From an uncultured Verrucomicrobiales bacterium (GTDB lineage: Bacteria; Verrucomicrobiota; Verrucomicrobiia; Verrucomicrobiales; Akkermansiaceae), in the NCBI GenBank assembly GCA_937893015.1, contig CALBJX010000115.1:1-57654 (forward strand): DNA of 57,654 nt. Direction: 5' to 3'. The first letter of the stretch is position 1. Each line of letters begins with the position of its first letter. Position numbers and translations under genes: made by a program. Of the stretch, positions 39,082-47,448 are shown piece after piece. The notes beneath the pieces were generated by a model that had not been told where the DNA came from, searched no databases, and saw only the letters and a program-made list of their open reading frames with translations.

Positions 39082-40740
39082 ATGAACGACACCACCAAAA
39101 GCATCATCAAGATTCTGATCGTGCTGCTCATTGCCGGCAGCATGCTCTTTATCCCGTTTGAATCGATGGGTGTGGACATCAACCCCGTGCAGTCCCGCGT
39201 GATTGCCCTGTTCGTGTTCGCCGCCCTCATGTGGATTCTCGAGCCCATTCCGATTTGGACAACCTCCGTTGTGGTTATCACCATTTCGCTGCTCGCCATG
39301 TCCAACCAGTCCCTCACCTGCCTGAAGGTGGACCGCTATGACAAGGCGGCCGTGTGCAGCGTCATCGACGACGCCTGCGCCGGCATCGTGAGCCCCGAGG
39401 CTACCGCCAAGCTCAAGGACGACATGGCCGAGGTGCTCAAGAAGAAGACGAACCTCTCCGCCGCGGACTTCCGCTCCACGCTGAGCGACAAGCTCATGCC
39501 CCTGAGCGAGGAAGCCGCCACCAAGCTCTATCAGCCCGAGATGGACCAGAAGATTAAGGGCCTGAAGTTCATCAACGTGATGCAGCAGAAGTCCACGATG
39601 GCCACCTTCGCGGACCCCATCATCATCCTCTTCCTCGGCGGCTTCTTCCTCGCGGCGGCCGCCACCAAGTACGGCCTGGACCTCAACCTCGCCCGTGTGC
39701 TGCTGAAGCCCTTCGGCACCAATCCCAAGTTCGTGATGCTCGGCCTCATGGTCGTGACGGCTCTGTTCTCCATGTTCATGAGCAACACCGCCACCGCCGC
39801 CATGATGCTCGCCATCCTCGGGCCCGTGCTCAAACTCTTCGCCCCTGAGGACCGCGGCCGCGCCGCTTTCGCGCTCTGCATCCCCGTGGCCGCCAACATC
39901 GGCGGCATCGGCACGCCCATCGGCACGCCCCCCAACGCCATCGCCCTCAAGGCCATGCAGGACATGGGCCTCTCCATCTCCTTCGGCAAGTGGATGATGT
40001 TCGGCATTCCCTTCGTGGTGCTCATGCTGCTCGTCGGTTGGGCGCTGCTCTGCGTGATGTTCCCCATCAAGCAGAAGGAGCTGAAACTGGCCGTGGGCGG
40101 TGAGTTCCGCAAGGACGCCAAGGCCATCGTGGTGTACATCACCTTCGCCGTCACCATCCTGCTGTGGGTGCTGGGCAAGGATGTGCACGGTCTGGATTCC
40201 AACACCATCGCCATCATCCCCATCTGCGCCTTTGCCGTGACCTCCGTCATCACCAAGGATGACCTCAAGGCCATGAGCTGGGACGTGCTCTGGCTGGTGG
40301 CCGGCGGCTTCGCCCTCGGCGTCGCCCTGCAGGAGACCTCCCTCGCCAAGGACATGATCAACGCGATTCCCTTCGCCAGCTGGAACCCCGTCATGCTGAT
40401 GGTGGGTGCGGGCTGCATCTGCCTCTTCATGGCCACCTTCATGAGCCACACGGCCACGGCCTCCCTGCTCATGCCCATCCTTGCGGGTGTGGCGGGTGCC
40501 ATGGTGTCTGCGGGTGCCATGGACAGCGCGGGTGCCATCGGCCTGCTCTGCGCGATTGCCTTCGCCTCCTCTCTGGGTATGGCGCTGCCGATTTCCACGC
40601 CCCCCAACGCCCTGGCCTACGCCACGGGTCTGGTGGAATCCAAGGGCATGGCCATCTCCGGCACGGTGCTCTGCCTGCTCGGCCTTGTGCTGACCTTCGG
40701 CCTGATGTACTTCCTCGGCGCCGTCGGCTTCTTCGGCTAA
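39082..40740 (+). CDS. SLC13/DASS family sodium-coupled anion transporter
   Basis: The 552-residue membrane protein shows the paired DASS signatures: MSNTATAAMMLAI with GTPIGTPPNAIAL, and MSHTATASLLMPI with PISTPPNALAYATG. In the second copy the usual SNT reads SHT. Between the early helices there is an extra soluble stretch of about 90 residues (from VDRYDKAAVCSVIDDACAGI to KGLKFINVMQQKS). The family imports dicarboxylates, sulfate or phosphate with Na+. The gene is followed by a phosphate-porin-like gene, so the pair may take up an anion across both membranes; the substrate is inference. Confidence 0.88.
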   Translation: MNDTTKSIIKILIVLLIAGSMLFIPFESMGVDINPVQSRVIALFVFAALMWILEPIPIWTTSVVVITISLLAMSNQSLTCLKVDRYDKAAVCSVIDDACAGIVSPEATAKLKDDMAEVLKKKTNLSAADFRSTLSDKLMPLSEEAATKLYQPEMDQKIKGLKFINVMQQKSTMATFADPIIILFLGGFFLAAAATKYGLDLNLARVLLKPFGTNPKFVMLGLMVVTALFSMFMSNTATAAMMLAILGPVLKLFAPEDRGRAAFALCIPVAANIGGIGTPIGTPPNAIALKAMQDMGLSISFGKWMMFGIPFVVLMLLVGWALLCVMFPIKQKELKLAVGGEFRKDAKAIVVYITFAVTILLWVLGKDVHGLDSNTIAIIPICAFAVTSVITKDDLKAMSWDVLWLVAGGFALGVALQETSLAKDMINAIPFASWNPVMLMVGAGCICLFMATFMSHTATASLLMPILAGVAGAMVSAGAMDSAGAIGLLCAIAFASSLGMALPISTPPNALAYATGLVESKGMAISGTVLCLLGLVLTFGLMYFLGAVGFFG

Positions 40741-40759
40741 GCCGAATCCTAAAACCTTC

Positions 40760-40793
40760 CGCAGCCCCGATGCCCTCGGGGCTGCGCTTTTTT
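40760..40793 (+). terminator. Terminator between the DASS transporter and porin genes
   Basis: Stem CGCAGCCCCGA/CTCGGGGCTGCG with a short TGCC loop, then CTTTTTT. It lies just before the porin start, so it may attenuate rather than separate the two genes. Confidence 0.8.
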
Positions 40794-40817
40794 CACCAAG
40801 ATAACAGATAACATACC

Positions 40818-42092
40818 ATGAACAAAGCACTTTTCATTCTCCCCCTCATGGGCCTGAGCATCGCCGCCGCGGCGGATGCTACCACAGAAAAACCCCGCGA
40901 TTGGACGAACGACATCCAGGACGCCCTCACCGTTTACAAGAGCGACACCACCCTTGTCCGCAAGGTCAAGCTCGCGTGGATGGAGCAGTACCAGATGGCC
41001 GCCGTGCAGCCCAACGGCAGCAACGGCCTGCACCTCAAGGACGGCGCCAGCCCCTTCAACCACGAGTTCCGCCGCTCCTGGGTGGGCGGCAACGTGGAGC
41101 TCGCCACGGGCACCACCTTCCACGTCTGGGGCCGCATCGGCGGTCTGCCCTACCGCGAATCCTACAGCGGCGGCCGCACGAAGAAAGCCTACTCCTACGG
41201 CGACCTCTTCGACCTGTGGGTGAAGCAGGATATCAAACCTGTGAAGGGCCTCAGCGTGAAGGCCGGTAAGATTAAGCCCCTCTTCACCACGGATTACTCC
41301 ACCCCCTCCTCCCAGCTCATGTGCGTGGAGCGCTCCCTCATCGGTAACGAGCACAGCCTCGACTCCAACTGGGGTATCGAGTTCAACTACGCGCCCACCA
41401 AGCAGAGCAACGTGTACGTGCAGCTCATGGCCAACGACCGCGCCTCCAACGGCAAGAGCATGGGCCATAGCGATGTGTACCGCGACGGCCGCGGCCTGAA
41501 GGGCGAGTTCGGTTGGGAAGACAAGTTCTTCGGCATCATCGGCGCCAACCACAAGTTTGCTGAAAACGAGCACGGCTACCAGAAGCTCTCCGCGCAGTAC
41601 ATGCACGACTTCGACAACACCTACCGCCACAGCACCACGCGCGGCGCCAACTACTACGGCGCACAGGCGCACGACGCCATCTCCCTCGGGCACGAAATCA
41701 AGCGCGACCGCCTGACGCTGCAGAGCAACCTCGTCATCAACTTCGAGATGGCGGGTGCCGGCACCAAGCACAACGGCAACAACATCGGCCTGCAGGTGCA
41801 GCCCGTGATTTCCCTCTGCCCGCACGCCGACCTCGTCTTCCGCTATGTCGGCCTCACGGGGCACGAGGCCGTCAAGCTCTCCGCCGACCGCTACATCACG
41901 CGCCAGACCACGGCCCCCGGCTGGGTGGACAGCGCGCACAGCTTCTACATGGGCGTGGATCTGTATGCCTCCGCCGTCAACAAGCACGCCCTCAAGATGA
42001 TGATGGGTGCCGAGTATGTGACGGCCCGCCGCGGCGGCAGCGACTGCTACAACGGCTGGGAATACACCACCGCCTTCCGCTGGAACTTCTGA
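40818..42092 (+). CDS. Outer-membrane porin, OprO/OprP-like
   Basis: The 424-residue protein has a signal peptide (MNKALFILPLMGLSIAAAAD) and an amphipathic beta-strand pattern throughout. It ends with the aromatic terminal strand TAFRWNF, as outer-membrane beta-barrels do. RRSWVGGNVELATGTTFHVW, VKAGKIKPLFTTDYSTPSSQ and the Arg/Lys-rich strands resemble phosphate-selective porins O and P. It should let anions pass the outer membrane, and the neighbouring DASS transporter could carry them inward. A terminator follows. Confidence 0.8.
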   Translation: MNKALFILPLMGLSIAAAADATTEKPRDWTNDIQDALTVYKSDTTLVRKVKLAWMEQYQMAAVQPNGSNGLHLKDGASPFNHEFRRSWVGGNVELATGTTFHVWGRIGGLPYRESYSGGRTKKAYSYGDLFDLWVKQDIKPVKGLSVKAGKIKPLFTTDYSTPSSQLMCVERSLIGNEHSLDSNWGIEFNYAPTKQSNVYVQLMANDRASNGKSMGHSDVYRDGRGLKGEFGWEDKFFGIIGANHKFAENEHGYQKLSAQYMHDFDNTYRHSTTRGANYYGAQAHDAISLGHEIKRDRLTLQSNLVINFEMAGAGTKHNGNNIGLQVQPVISLCPHADLVFRYVGLTGHEAVKLSADRYITRQTTAPGWVDSAHSFYMGVDLYASAVNKHALKMMMGAEYVTARRGGSDCYNGWEYTTAFRWNF

Positions 42093-42120
42093 TGAACCGC
42101 GTCGCACCGACGCTCAACGC

Positions 42121-42155
42121 AACGGCCTGTTCCCCCCACGGAGCAGGCCGTTTTT
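42121..42155 (+). terminator. Terminator of the porin gene
   Basis: AACGGCCTGTTCC (42121-42133) pairs with GGAGCAGGCCGTT (42140-42152), one G-T pair, followed by a T-run. Confidence 0.85.
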
Positions 42156-42883
42156 CATGCTTCCGGGATAGGGCCGCCCCGCCTCGCTGCCTGCATAATG
42201 CGTCGCTTGCCGAACTGCATGAACGATGTAAGTTTGAGTTTCGCGCAGCAACGCCGCACCTTCTGCCCTGCGCCCGGGGTACACCATGACACCCACCATG
42301 ACACCCGCGTGTGCTACCTTTGACAAGCGGCACTATTCGTGGGAGAATGGAATTCTCTACATCCTGAAGGGCATTGAAGAAACAGCGGAAGAGACGCCGT
42401 ATCAGATGCATGGCATGGCAAAACACATGGCCGGGTACAAGCAAAAGATACATACCGAACGCCCCCTTCCATTTCATAAAACTGCGGCAATACGCATTTT
42501 TGTGAAATGTTTTCGGATTTTCCGACCATCCGACGGCAAATCGGGAACCCGTTTCCCCTCATCCCCGCACCTTTCCCTTCCTTTCACCCCACTTTCGCCC
42601 CGCACTCCACCGACTCCACCTCCGGCCTCCTCCGCCTCTCCCCTCCTGCCAAAGACGATTTTCACCTCATCCGCTTCACCATGGAAGACATCCTCGCCGT
42701 GGATTTTGTGTCGGGAGAGATATATGTCCAAAAAGTAAACTGACGCAAGAACGCCGTCCTCCACAGAGCCATGCAGACAAGATCCTTCACAGAGAAATTA
42801 GCCGGAAGTTATTTCGGTGGGTGGATTTTTTGGAGGGAGTTGGAGGTTTTGTCGGTAGGCGCGCGAGGATAAAATCGCCTTTT
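42156..42883 (+). other. Gene-poor stretch with degenerate reading frames
   Basis: 728 bp without a convincing gene. 42217-42270 looks like a worn intergenic element (GAACGATGTAAGTTTGAGTT plus a GC hairpin). 42286-42480 has an open plus-strand frame (CATFDKRHYSWENGILYILK) that may be the remains of a gene. 42550-42650 is pyrimidine-rich and low in complexity. See 42507-42743 for the only small ORF worth naming. Confidence 0.5.
42507..42743 (+). CDS. Small ORF of unknown function (doubtful)
   Basis: A 78-codon frame starting MFSDFPTIRRQIGNPFPLIP and ending FTMEDILAVDFVSGEIYVQK plus VN. The last third looks like real protein; the middle is Pro/Ser/Phe-rich from pyrimidine-rich DNA. There is no promoter or ribosome binding site I can support. 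It may be the tail of a decayed gene. Confidence 0.25.
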   Translation: MFSDFPTIRRQIGNPFPLIPAPFPSFHPTFAPHSTDSTSGLLRLSPPAKDDFHLIRFTMEDILAVDFVSGEIYVQKVN

Positions 42884-42965
42884 CGGCTCAAAAATGGTGT
42901 TTTTTGCTTCCTTTTCGGCTCAAAATGGGGTTATAATGAGCCGTAAACACGCTCAGAATGAGCCG
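42884..42965 (+). promoter_or_regulatory. Promoter with four-copy CGGCTCA operator upstream of the HTH-Fic gene
   Basis: CGGCTCA occurs at 42884-42890 and 42916-42922. Its reverse complement TGAGCCG occurs at 42937-42943 and 42959-42965. The -10 box TATAAT (42932-42937) lies between the two inner copies, so binding there would block transcription. The flanks are also repeated (CTTTTCGGCTCAAAA twice, AATGAGCCG twice). Autoregulation by the N-terminal HTH of the Fic protein is the simplest reading. Confidence 0.75.
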
Positions 42966-42971
42966 AAAAAC

Positions 42972-44006
42972 ATGAGAGAGGAACGCCGCATTATCGAAGT
43001 CCTGCAAAATGTCGAGAGTTTAAGCCGCGCTGAGCTGGCAGCAGCCATCGATTTTCAGGATAGTGAAGCCACCTTGAAACGAGAATTGCAACGGCTCGTG
43101 CAGGACGGCAAAATCAGCGTTTTGGGTAAGGGGCGCAGCACGCGCTACGCGCTCAGTCCCGCGGGGCGTGTGCTCTCTACCGTGGACCTTGATACCTATT
43201 TCAGCCGAGAGATTGATGAGCGCCGCATCCACGCTTCTTTCAACTTTGATTTAGTGGAGCACATTCTGCCGCATGTCAAGCTGTTCTCTGAGGCGGAGCT
43301 GGAACATCTGCACGCGCTGCAATCGACTTTTAGGGCGAATATCGCGCTTCTGCCGCCAGCGGAGCAGCGCCGCGAGATGACGCGTCTCGGCATCGACCTG
43401 AGCTGGAAATCCTCCCAGATTGAAGGCAATACCTACACCCTGCTGGAGACGGAGCGGCTGCTGTTGGAAAAGCAGGCGGCAAACGGCAAGACGCGGGAGG
43501 AGGCCATGATGCTGCTCAATCACAAAACGGCACTCGATTTCATTGTGGATAATCCCGATTATCTCCGACAACTCTCGGTGGCACGTATCGAAGATATTCA
43601 CCGCCTCTTGGTGCAGGATTTGGGGATTGAGCACAACATCCGCCAACGGCGCGTGGGCATCATCGGCACCAATTATCGCCCCTTGGACAACGAGTTCCAA
43701 ATCCGCGAAGCCTTGGAAGCGGCCTGCCGACTGGTCAATGGCACGGAGTGTATTTTCAGCAAGGCTCTGTTGGTGCTGGTGCTGCTCTCCTACATTCAGG
43801 CTTTTACGGACGGCAACAAGCGCACCGCACGCATCACGGCCAATGCCGTGTTGATAGCACACGGATACTGCCCGCTCTCCTTCCGCAGCGTGGATTCCCT
43901 CGACTATAAAAAGGCGATGCTCATCTTTTACGAGCAGAATAATCTCGCCGCCTTCAAGCAGATTTTCATGGAACAGTTTGAGTTTGCGGTGAAGACCTAT
44001 TTCTGA
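42972..44006 (+). CDS. HTH-Fic family protein with Gln in place of the catalytic His
   Basis: The 344-residue protein begins with a winged-helix domain (RRIIEVLQNVESLSRAELAA; LKRELQRLVQDGKISVLGKG). The inhibitory motif SSQIEGN (residues 147-153) is of the S/T-x-x-x-E-G/N type, as in class II Fic proteins with an N-terminal inhibitory helix. The Fic motif reads QAFTDGNKRTAR (276-287), so the usual HPF is QAF: the catalytic His is Gln. It may therefore be inactive in AMP transfer or use another chemistry. An in-frame ATG at 42936 overlaps the -10 box, so I start at 42972. It is convergent with cysE. Confidence 0.82.
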   Translation: MREERRIIEVLQNVESLSRAELAAAIDFQDSEATLKRELQRLVQDGKISVLGKGRSTRYALSPAGRVLSTVDLDTYFSREIDERRIHASFNFDLVEHILPHVKLFSEAELEHLHALQSTFRANIALLPPAEQRREMTRLGIDLSWKSSQIEGNTYTLLETERLLLEKQAANGKTREEAMMLLNHKTALDFIVDNPDYLRQLSVARIEDIHRLLVQDLGIEHNIRQRRVGIIGTNYRPLDNEFQIREALEAACRLVNGTECIFSKALLVLVLLSYIQAFTDGNKRTARITANAVLIAHGYCPLSFRSVDSLDYKKAMLIFYEQNNLAAFKQIFMEQFEFAVKTYF

Positions 44007-44061
44007 TAACGGGAAAGAGCAAACACGCGTACCGAATTCTGCGGCGACCGCCGACCCCACC

Positions 44062-44883
44062 TCAGGCCTTTTTGAGGCTTTGTTGCATGCAGAGGGCGGG
44101 GGAGTCTTCCCAGGCGTTGCCGACGGCGACGGCGGGGACGCCGGCGACGGTGGTGTGGGGGCGAACGTCTTCCAGAACGACGGAGGAGGCGGCGATTTTG
44201 GCGCATTCGCCGATTTCCACGCGGCCGAGGACTTTGGCACCGGCACCGATGAGCACGCCGCTGCGGACGATGGGGTGGCGCGCGCCGCCTTTTTCTTTGC
44301 CTGTGCCGCCGAGCGTCACTTCGTGGAAGAGCGAGACATCGTTCTCGATGATGGCGGTTTCACCCACCACGAAGCCTGTGCCGTGGTCCAGCAGGATGCC
44401 GCAGCCGATGCGCGCGGCGGGGTGGATGTCGATGCCGAAGACCTCGCAGCCGACGCTTTGGAAGAGCAGCGCGAGCACATGGCGGCCCTCGTTCCACAGC
44501 AGGTGCGCCACGCGGTAGGTGGCCAGCGCATGAAAGCCCTTGAAGAAGAGCAGCGGTTCCAAGGGGCTGTGGCAGGCGGCATCGCGCTCCACCACGGCGG
44601 CTAAATCCGCCGCCATGCAATCCACGGCGAGCGGGTTGCGGCGCAGGGCCATGCGGATGAGCGGCTCCAAGTCATCGCGGCTGATGTCGCGGCGGGAGAG
44701 CTTGCGCGCCAGACGCGCCGAGACGGCATCGAGCAGGCTGCCGCGGGAGAGCACCACGTCTTCCAGCATCCCGCGCAGGGAAGGTTCCGCCTGCACCGCA
44801 CCCTCCGCAGCGACGTAGATGTCCTGCCACACCTTTTCGGTCAACCCCTCTACGGTGGGCAACATCTTTTCCGGTCTCAACAT
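44062..44883 (-). CDS. cysE: Serine O-acetyltransferase
   Basis: The 273-residue protein has the N-terminal helical domain and the left-handed beta-helix of hexapeptide transferases: VFGIDIHPAARIGCGILLDH, GFVVGETAIIENDVSLFHEV, TLGGTGKEKGGARHPIV and VLIGAGAKVLGRVEIGECAK. It makes O-acetylserine for cysteine synthesis. ATG at 44883 or 44865. It lies 41 nt after the polyprenyl synthase stop on the same strand and is probably co-transcribed. A relic of its 3' end lies at 2974-3042. Confidence 0.93.
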   Translation of the reverse strand: MLRPEKMLPTVEGLTEKVWQDIYVAAEGAVQAEPSLRGMLEDVVLSRGSLLDAVSARLARKLSRRDISRDDLEPLIRMALRRNPLAVDCMAADLAAVVERDAACHSPLEPLLFFKGFHALATYRVAHLLWNEGRHVLALLFQSVGCEVFGIDIHPAARIGCGILLDHGTGFVVGETAIIENDVSLFHEVTLGGTGKEKGGARHPIVRSGVLIGAGAKVLGRVEIGECAKIAASSVVLEDVRPHTTVAGVPAVAVGNAWEDSPALCMQQSLKKA

Positions 44884-44924
44884 GGGGCAGTATGCGGTAA
44901 ACTCTTTCGGACTTCGGACTTGAA

Positions 44925-45935
44925 TTAATCCACGAGGCAATCGCGCAACATCTCATCCAGCCGGTAGGTCATCTCGGCGAGGGCTTCGCGGGCGGGGGAT
45001 TCGGGGAGCATCCAGAGCACTTCGCGGGCTTCCTCGTTGCGCGAAAGGCCCTCCTCCACGGAGCGTTGGATGGCCTCGCGGAAGGCATCGGTGTGGCGCA
45101 GCTTGGAGTAGTCAATCTCCTCGTGGCGTTCCACGGCGGAGCGCACGGCATCGGCCACGTCCTCGCTGGAGGATTCCATGAGGAAGAACACGGGCAGGGT
45201 CAGCTTGCCCTTTTCCGCATCGGTGCCGAGGGTTTTGCCGGCGTCCTCATCGTTGGAGGTGAGGTCGAGACAGTCATCGTAAATCTGGTAGGAAATGCCG
45301 AGCAGGGTGCCCATGCGGTTGAGGTTTTCCGTCATCTCCTCATCCAGCCCCTGAATGTAGGCCGCGCCGCTCATGGCCATGGAGAAGAGCGTCGCCGTCT
45401 TCTTGCGGATGAGCTCGTAGTAGTCCGCGCGGCTCATGTCCATGTCCCACAGGCGGGTGGACTGCTCCACCTCGCCCTCGCAGAGGTCGCGGACGGAGAC
45501 GGCCATGCGGCGGATGAACTTCGCATCGCCGATGCCCGCGCCCATCACCATGGCCTGCGCCAGCAGGGAATCGCCCAGCAGCACCGCCAGCTCGTTGCCC
45601 CACAGGGCGTTGGGCGTGGGGCGGTCGCGGCGCGTGTCCGCTTTGTCCAGCACGTCGTCGTGGATGAGGGAGGCCATGTGCAGCATCTCCAGCAGGGCGG
45701 CGAAGGTGATGTGGTCGTCCTTGATGCCGCCCGTGGCCGCCGCCGTGAGCAGCACCAGACCGGGGCGAATCATCTTGCCGTGGCCGCGGCAGACGGTCTT
45801 CATGTAGTCCCGCACATAGGGGGCGAACTCTTCCGTTTGCTCGGCAATCACGGCGCGCACCTTATCCAGCTCGGCCTTGACGGCTTGGATATGCGCTTTT
45901 TTGTTGCGGAGTTTGCTGAAAAACGGGAAGCTCAT
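44925..45935 (-). CDS. ispB: Polyprenyl diphosphate synthase
   Basis: The 336-residue protein has both Asp-rich motifs of trans-prenyltransferases: LIHDDVLDKADTRRDRPTPN (first DDxxD) and YQIYDDCLDLTSNDEDAGKT (second DDxxD), plus GKMIRPGLVLLTA. The class makes the long isoprenoid tail of menaquinone or ubiquinone; chain length cannot be read here, so the symbol is by resemblance to octaprenyl-type synthases. The start at 45935 (MSFPFFSKL) has a leader of about 56 nt from the promoter at 45998-46026. Confidence 0.88.
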   Translation of the reverse strand: MSFPFFSKLRNKKAHIQAVKAELDKVRAVIAEQTEEFAPYVRDYMKTVCRGHGKMIRPGLVLLTAAATGGIKDDHITFAALLEMLHMASLIHDDVLDKADTRRDRPTPNALWGNELAVLLGDSLLAQAMVMGAGIGDAKFIRRMAVSVRDLCEGEVEQSTRLWDMDMSRADYYELIRKKTATLFSMAMSGAAYIQGLDEEMTENLNRMGTLLGISYQIYDDCLDLTSNDEDAGKTLGTDAEKGKLTLPVFFLMESSSEDVADAVRSAVERHEEIDYSKLRHTDAFREAIQRSVEEGLSRNEEAREVLWMLPESPAREALAEMTYRLDEMLRDCLVD

Positions 45936-45997
45936 GGGTGGAGAAAATAGAGTCGGTAAACGGCGGAACGACACGGAACCCGCGCACCGCCGCGCGG

Positions 45998-46026
45998 ATT
46001 ATAGCAACTCCGCGTGCGCATGGCAA
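45998..46026 (-). promoter_or_regulatory. Promoter of the polyprenyl synthase-cysE unit
   Basis: Minus strand: TTGCCA (46026-46021), 17-nt spacer, TATAAT (46003-45998). It is divergent from the SRP RNA promoter 75 bp away. Confidence 0.7.
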
Positions 46027-46100
46027 TCTTTTCCGCGCAAAATCGCGCGGCGCACGCCTCCTGACGCCTTTTTTTACCGATCGGCGCACACAAAATGGGC

Positions 46101-46129
46101 TTGACCCCCGCTTCCTTGTGTGGCACACT
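46101..46129 (+). promoter_or_regulatory. ffs: Promoter of the SRP RNA gene
   Basis: TTGACC (46101-46106), 17-nt spacer, CACACT (46124-46129). The predicted start (about 46136) meets the first base of the RNA's closing stem. Confidence 0.6.
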
Positions 46130-46136
46130 TCTCTTG

Positions 46137-46238
46137 CCGATGGGGTTCCCCGGAGGTGAGGCCGGAAAACCCCGCCAGGACCGAGAGGTAGCAACGGTAT
46201 TCGGACCCCACTTGTCGGGTGCAGCCCCATCGGTTTTT
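46137..46238 (+). ncRNA. ffs: Signal recognition particle RNA (4.5S type)
   Basis: The ends pair: CCGATGGGG (46137-46145) with CCCCATCGG (46225-46233), followed by TTTTT. In the middle GCCAGGACCGAGAGGTAGCA carries the conserved SRP domain IV: a GNRA-type tetraloop (GAGA) closed by ACC/GGT and an asymmetric internal loop with AGCA. At about 100 nt it is the short 4.5S form. With Ffh it targets membrane and exported proteins to the translocon. It lies alone between two minus-strand genes. Confidence 0.9.
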
Positions 46239-46278
46239 CGTCGCTCTGCGGGGAGCGGCATTCGGCTGATGAGGCACG

Positions 46279-47427
46279 CTATTTAAGCTTGGGATTTTCC
46301 GCCCTGCGCCTGATGGGCCAGTAGTTTTGCTTGACGACGGGGGTGTGCCGTTGGATGGAGGTGAGCAGGCCGATGGCGGCGATGGTGAAGACGAGGTTGG
46401 TGCCGCCGTAGCTGATGAAGGGCAGCGGCAGACCGGAGTTCGGCAGAAGGGAGGTGACGACCATCATGTTCAGCGCGGCGGGCCAGAAGATGGTGGAGAC
46501 GAGCCCCACGGCGAAGAGGCGGCCGAAGGTGTCCTGCGTCTGCAGGGCGAGCACGATGCCCGAGATGGTCATCGTGGTGTAGAGCAGCAGCACGGTCAGG
46601 GTGCCGACAAAGCCCCATTCCTCCGCAATTTCGGCAAAGATGAAGTCCGTGTGGGCAAAGGGAAGGTTGCCGTATTTCTCGATGCCGTTGCCGAGCCCCA
46701 CGCCGAAGACGCCGCCGCGGGCGAGGGCCAGCATGGCAATCCATTGCTGGCGGCCGGCCCCCTGGCTGAAGGCCTGCGGATCCAGCCACGCCTCGATACG
46801 CAGCATTCGGTTGTCGCTGCCCGTGGTCATGAGGTAGAGCGCGACGGCACCCAGCAGCAGGGTGAGGAAGATAATCCATGTGCGCACGCCGCCCACGTAC
46901 ATGATGCAGAAGCCGCTCATGGCGAGAGCCGCCGTGGTGCCCATGTCCTTCTCCATGAGGATGAGCACCAACGGGACACCGAAGATGATGCCGGGAATGG
47001 CAAAGCCCTTCCAGAAGGTGCCCGCGATTTCGCGGTGCGTGGTGTACCAGTGCGCCAGCGTGAGCATGAGGATGGTCTTGGCCAGCTCACTGGGTTGCAG
47101 GGTGAGGCCGCCCATGCCGATCCAGCGCGATTCGCCGTTGATGTTCTTGCCGATGACGGGCAGGTAGCAGCAGATGAGCAGGATGGTGCAGATAATCCAC
47201 AGGGTTTTCACCCAGCGGCGCAGGTTGTGGTAGTCGTAGGCGCTGATGCCCAGGGCAATCATGAGCCCCGCGAAGGCGAAGAAACACTGCTTGGGCAGGA
47301 AGTGCGGGTCCGGCTGGCCCATGGGGATGGGCACGTTGGGGCCCGTGCTCGCCACCATCACCACCCCCAGCACAAGCAGGGCGATGAAGCTGAACCAGAG
47401 GCAGATGATGCTGAGGCGGGAGCTCAT
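46279..47427 (-). CDS. ftsW: Peptidoglycan glycosyltransferase FtsW
   Basis: The 382-residue SEDS protein has about ten membrane helices. It shows the family motifs GGLTLQPSELAKTILML, LILMEKDMGTTAALAMSGFC, GNGIEKYGNLPFAHTDFIFA and GLPLPFISYGGTNLVFTIAA. It polymerises glycan strands from lipid II at the division site together with FtsI. It closes the dcw cluster seen here; murG, which usually follows, is not present. Confidence 0.95.
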   Translation of the reverse strand: MSSRLSIICLWFSFIALLVLGVVMVASTGPNVPIPMGQPDPHFLPKQCFFAFAGLMIALGISAYDYHNLRRWVKTLWIICTILLICCYLPVIGKNINGESRWIGMGGLTLQPSELAKTILMLTLAHWYTTHREIAGTFWKGFAIPGIIFGVPLVLILMEKDMGTTAALAMSGFCIMYVGGVRTWIIFLTLLLGAVALYLMTTGSDNRMLRIEAWLDPQAFSQGAGRQQWIAMLALARGGVFGVGLGNGIEKYGNLPFAHTDFIFAEIAEEWGFVGTLTVLLLYTTMTISGIVLALQTQDTFGRLFAVGLVSTIFWPAALNMMVVTSLLPNSGLPLPFISYGGTNLVFTIAAIGLLTSIQRHTPVVKQNYWPIRRRAENPKLK

Positions 47428-47448
47428 GAGCGGGAGGAGAGAGAAGGA

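Noticed and set aside
42286..42738. 150-codon plus-strand frame after the porin gene
   Set aside because: The first part reads like protein, but the second half is Pro/Ser-rich from pyrimidine-rich DNA. There is no promoter, ribosome binding site or recognisable domain.
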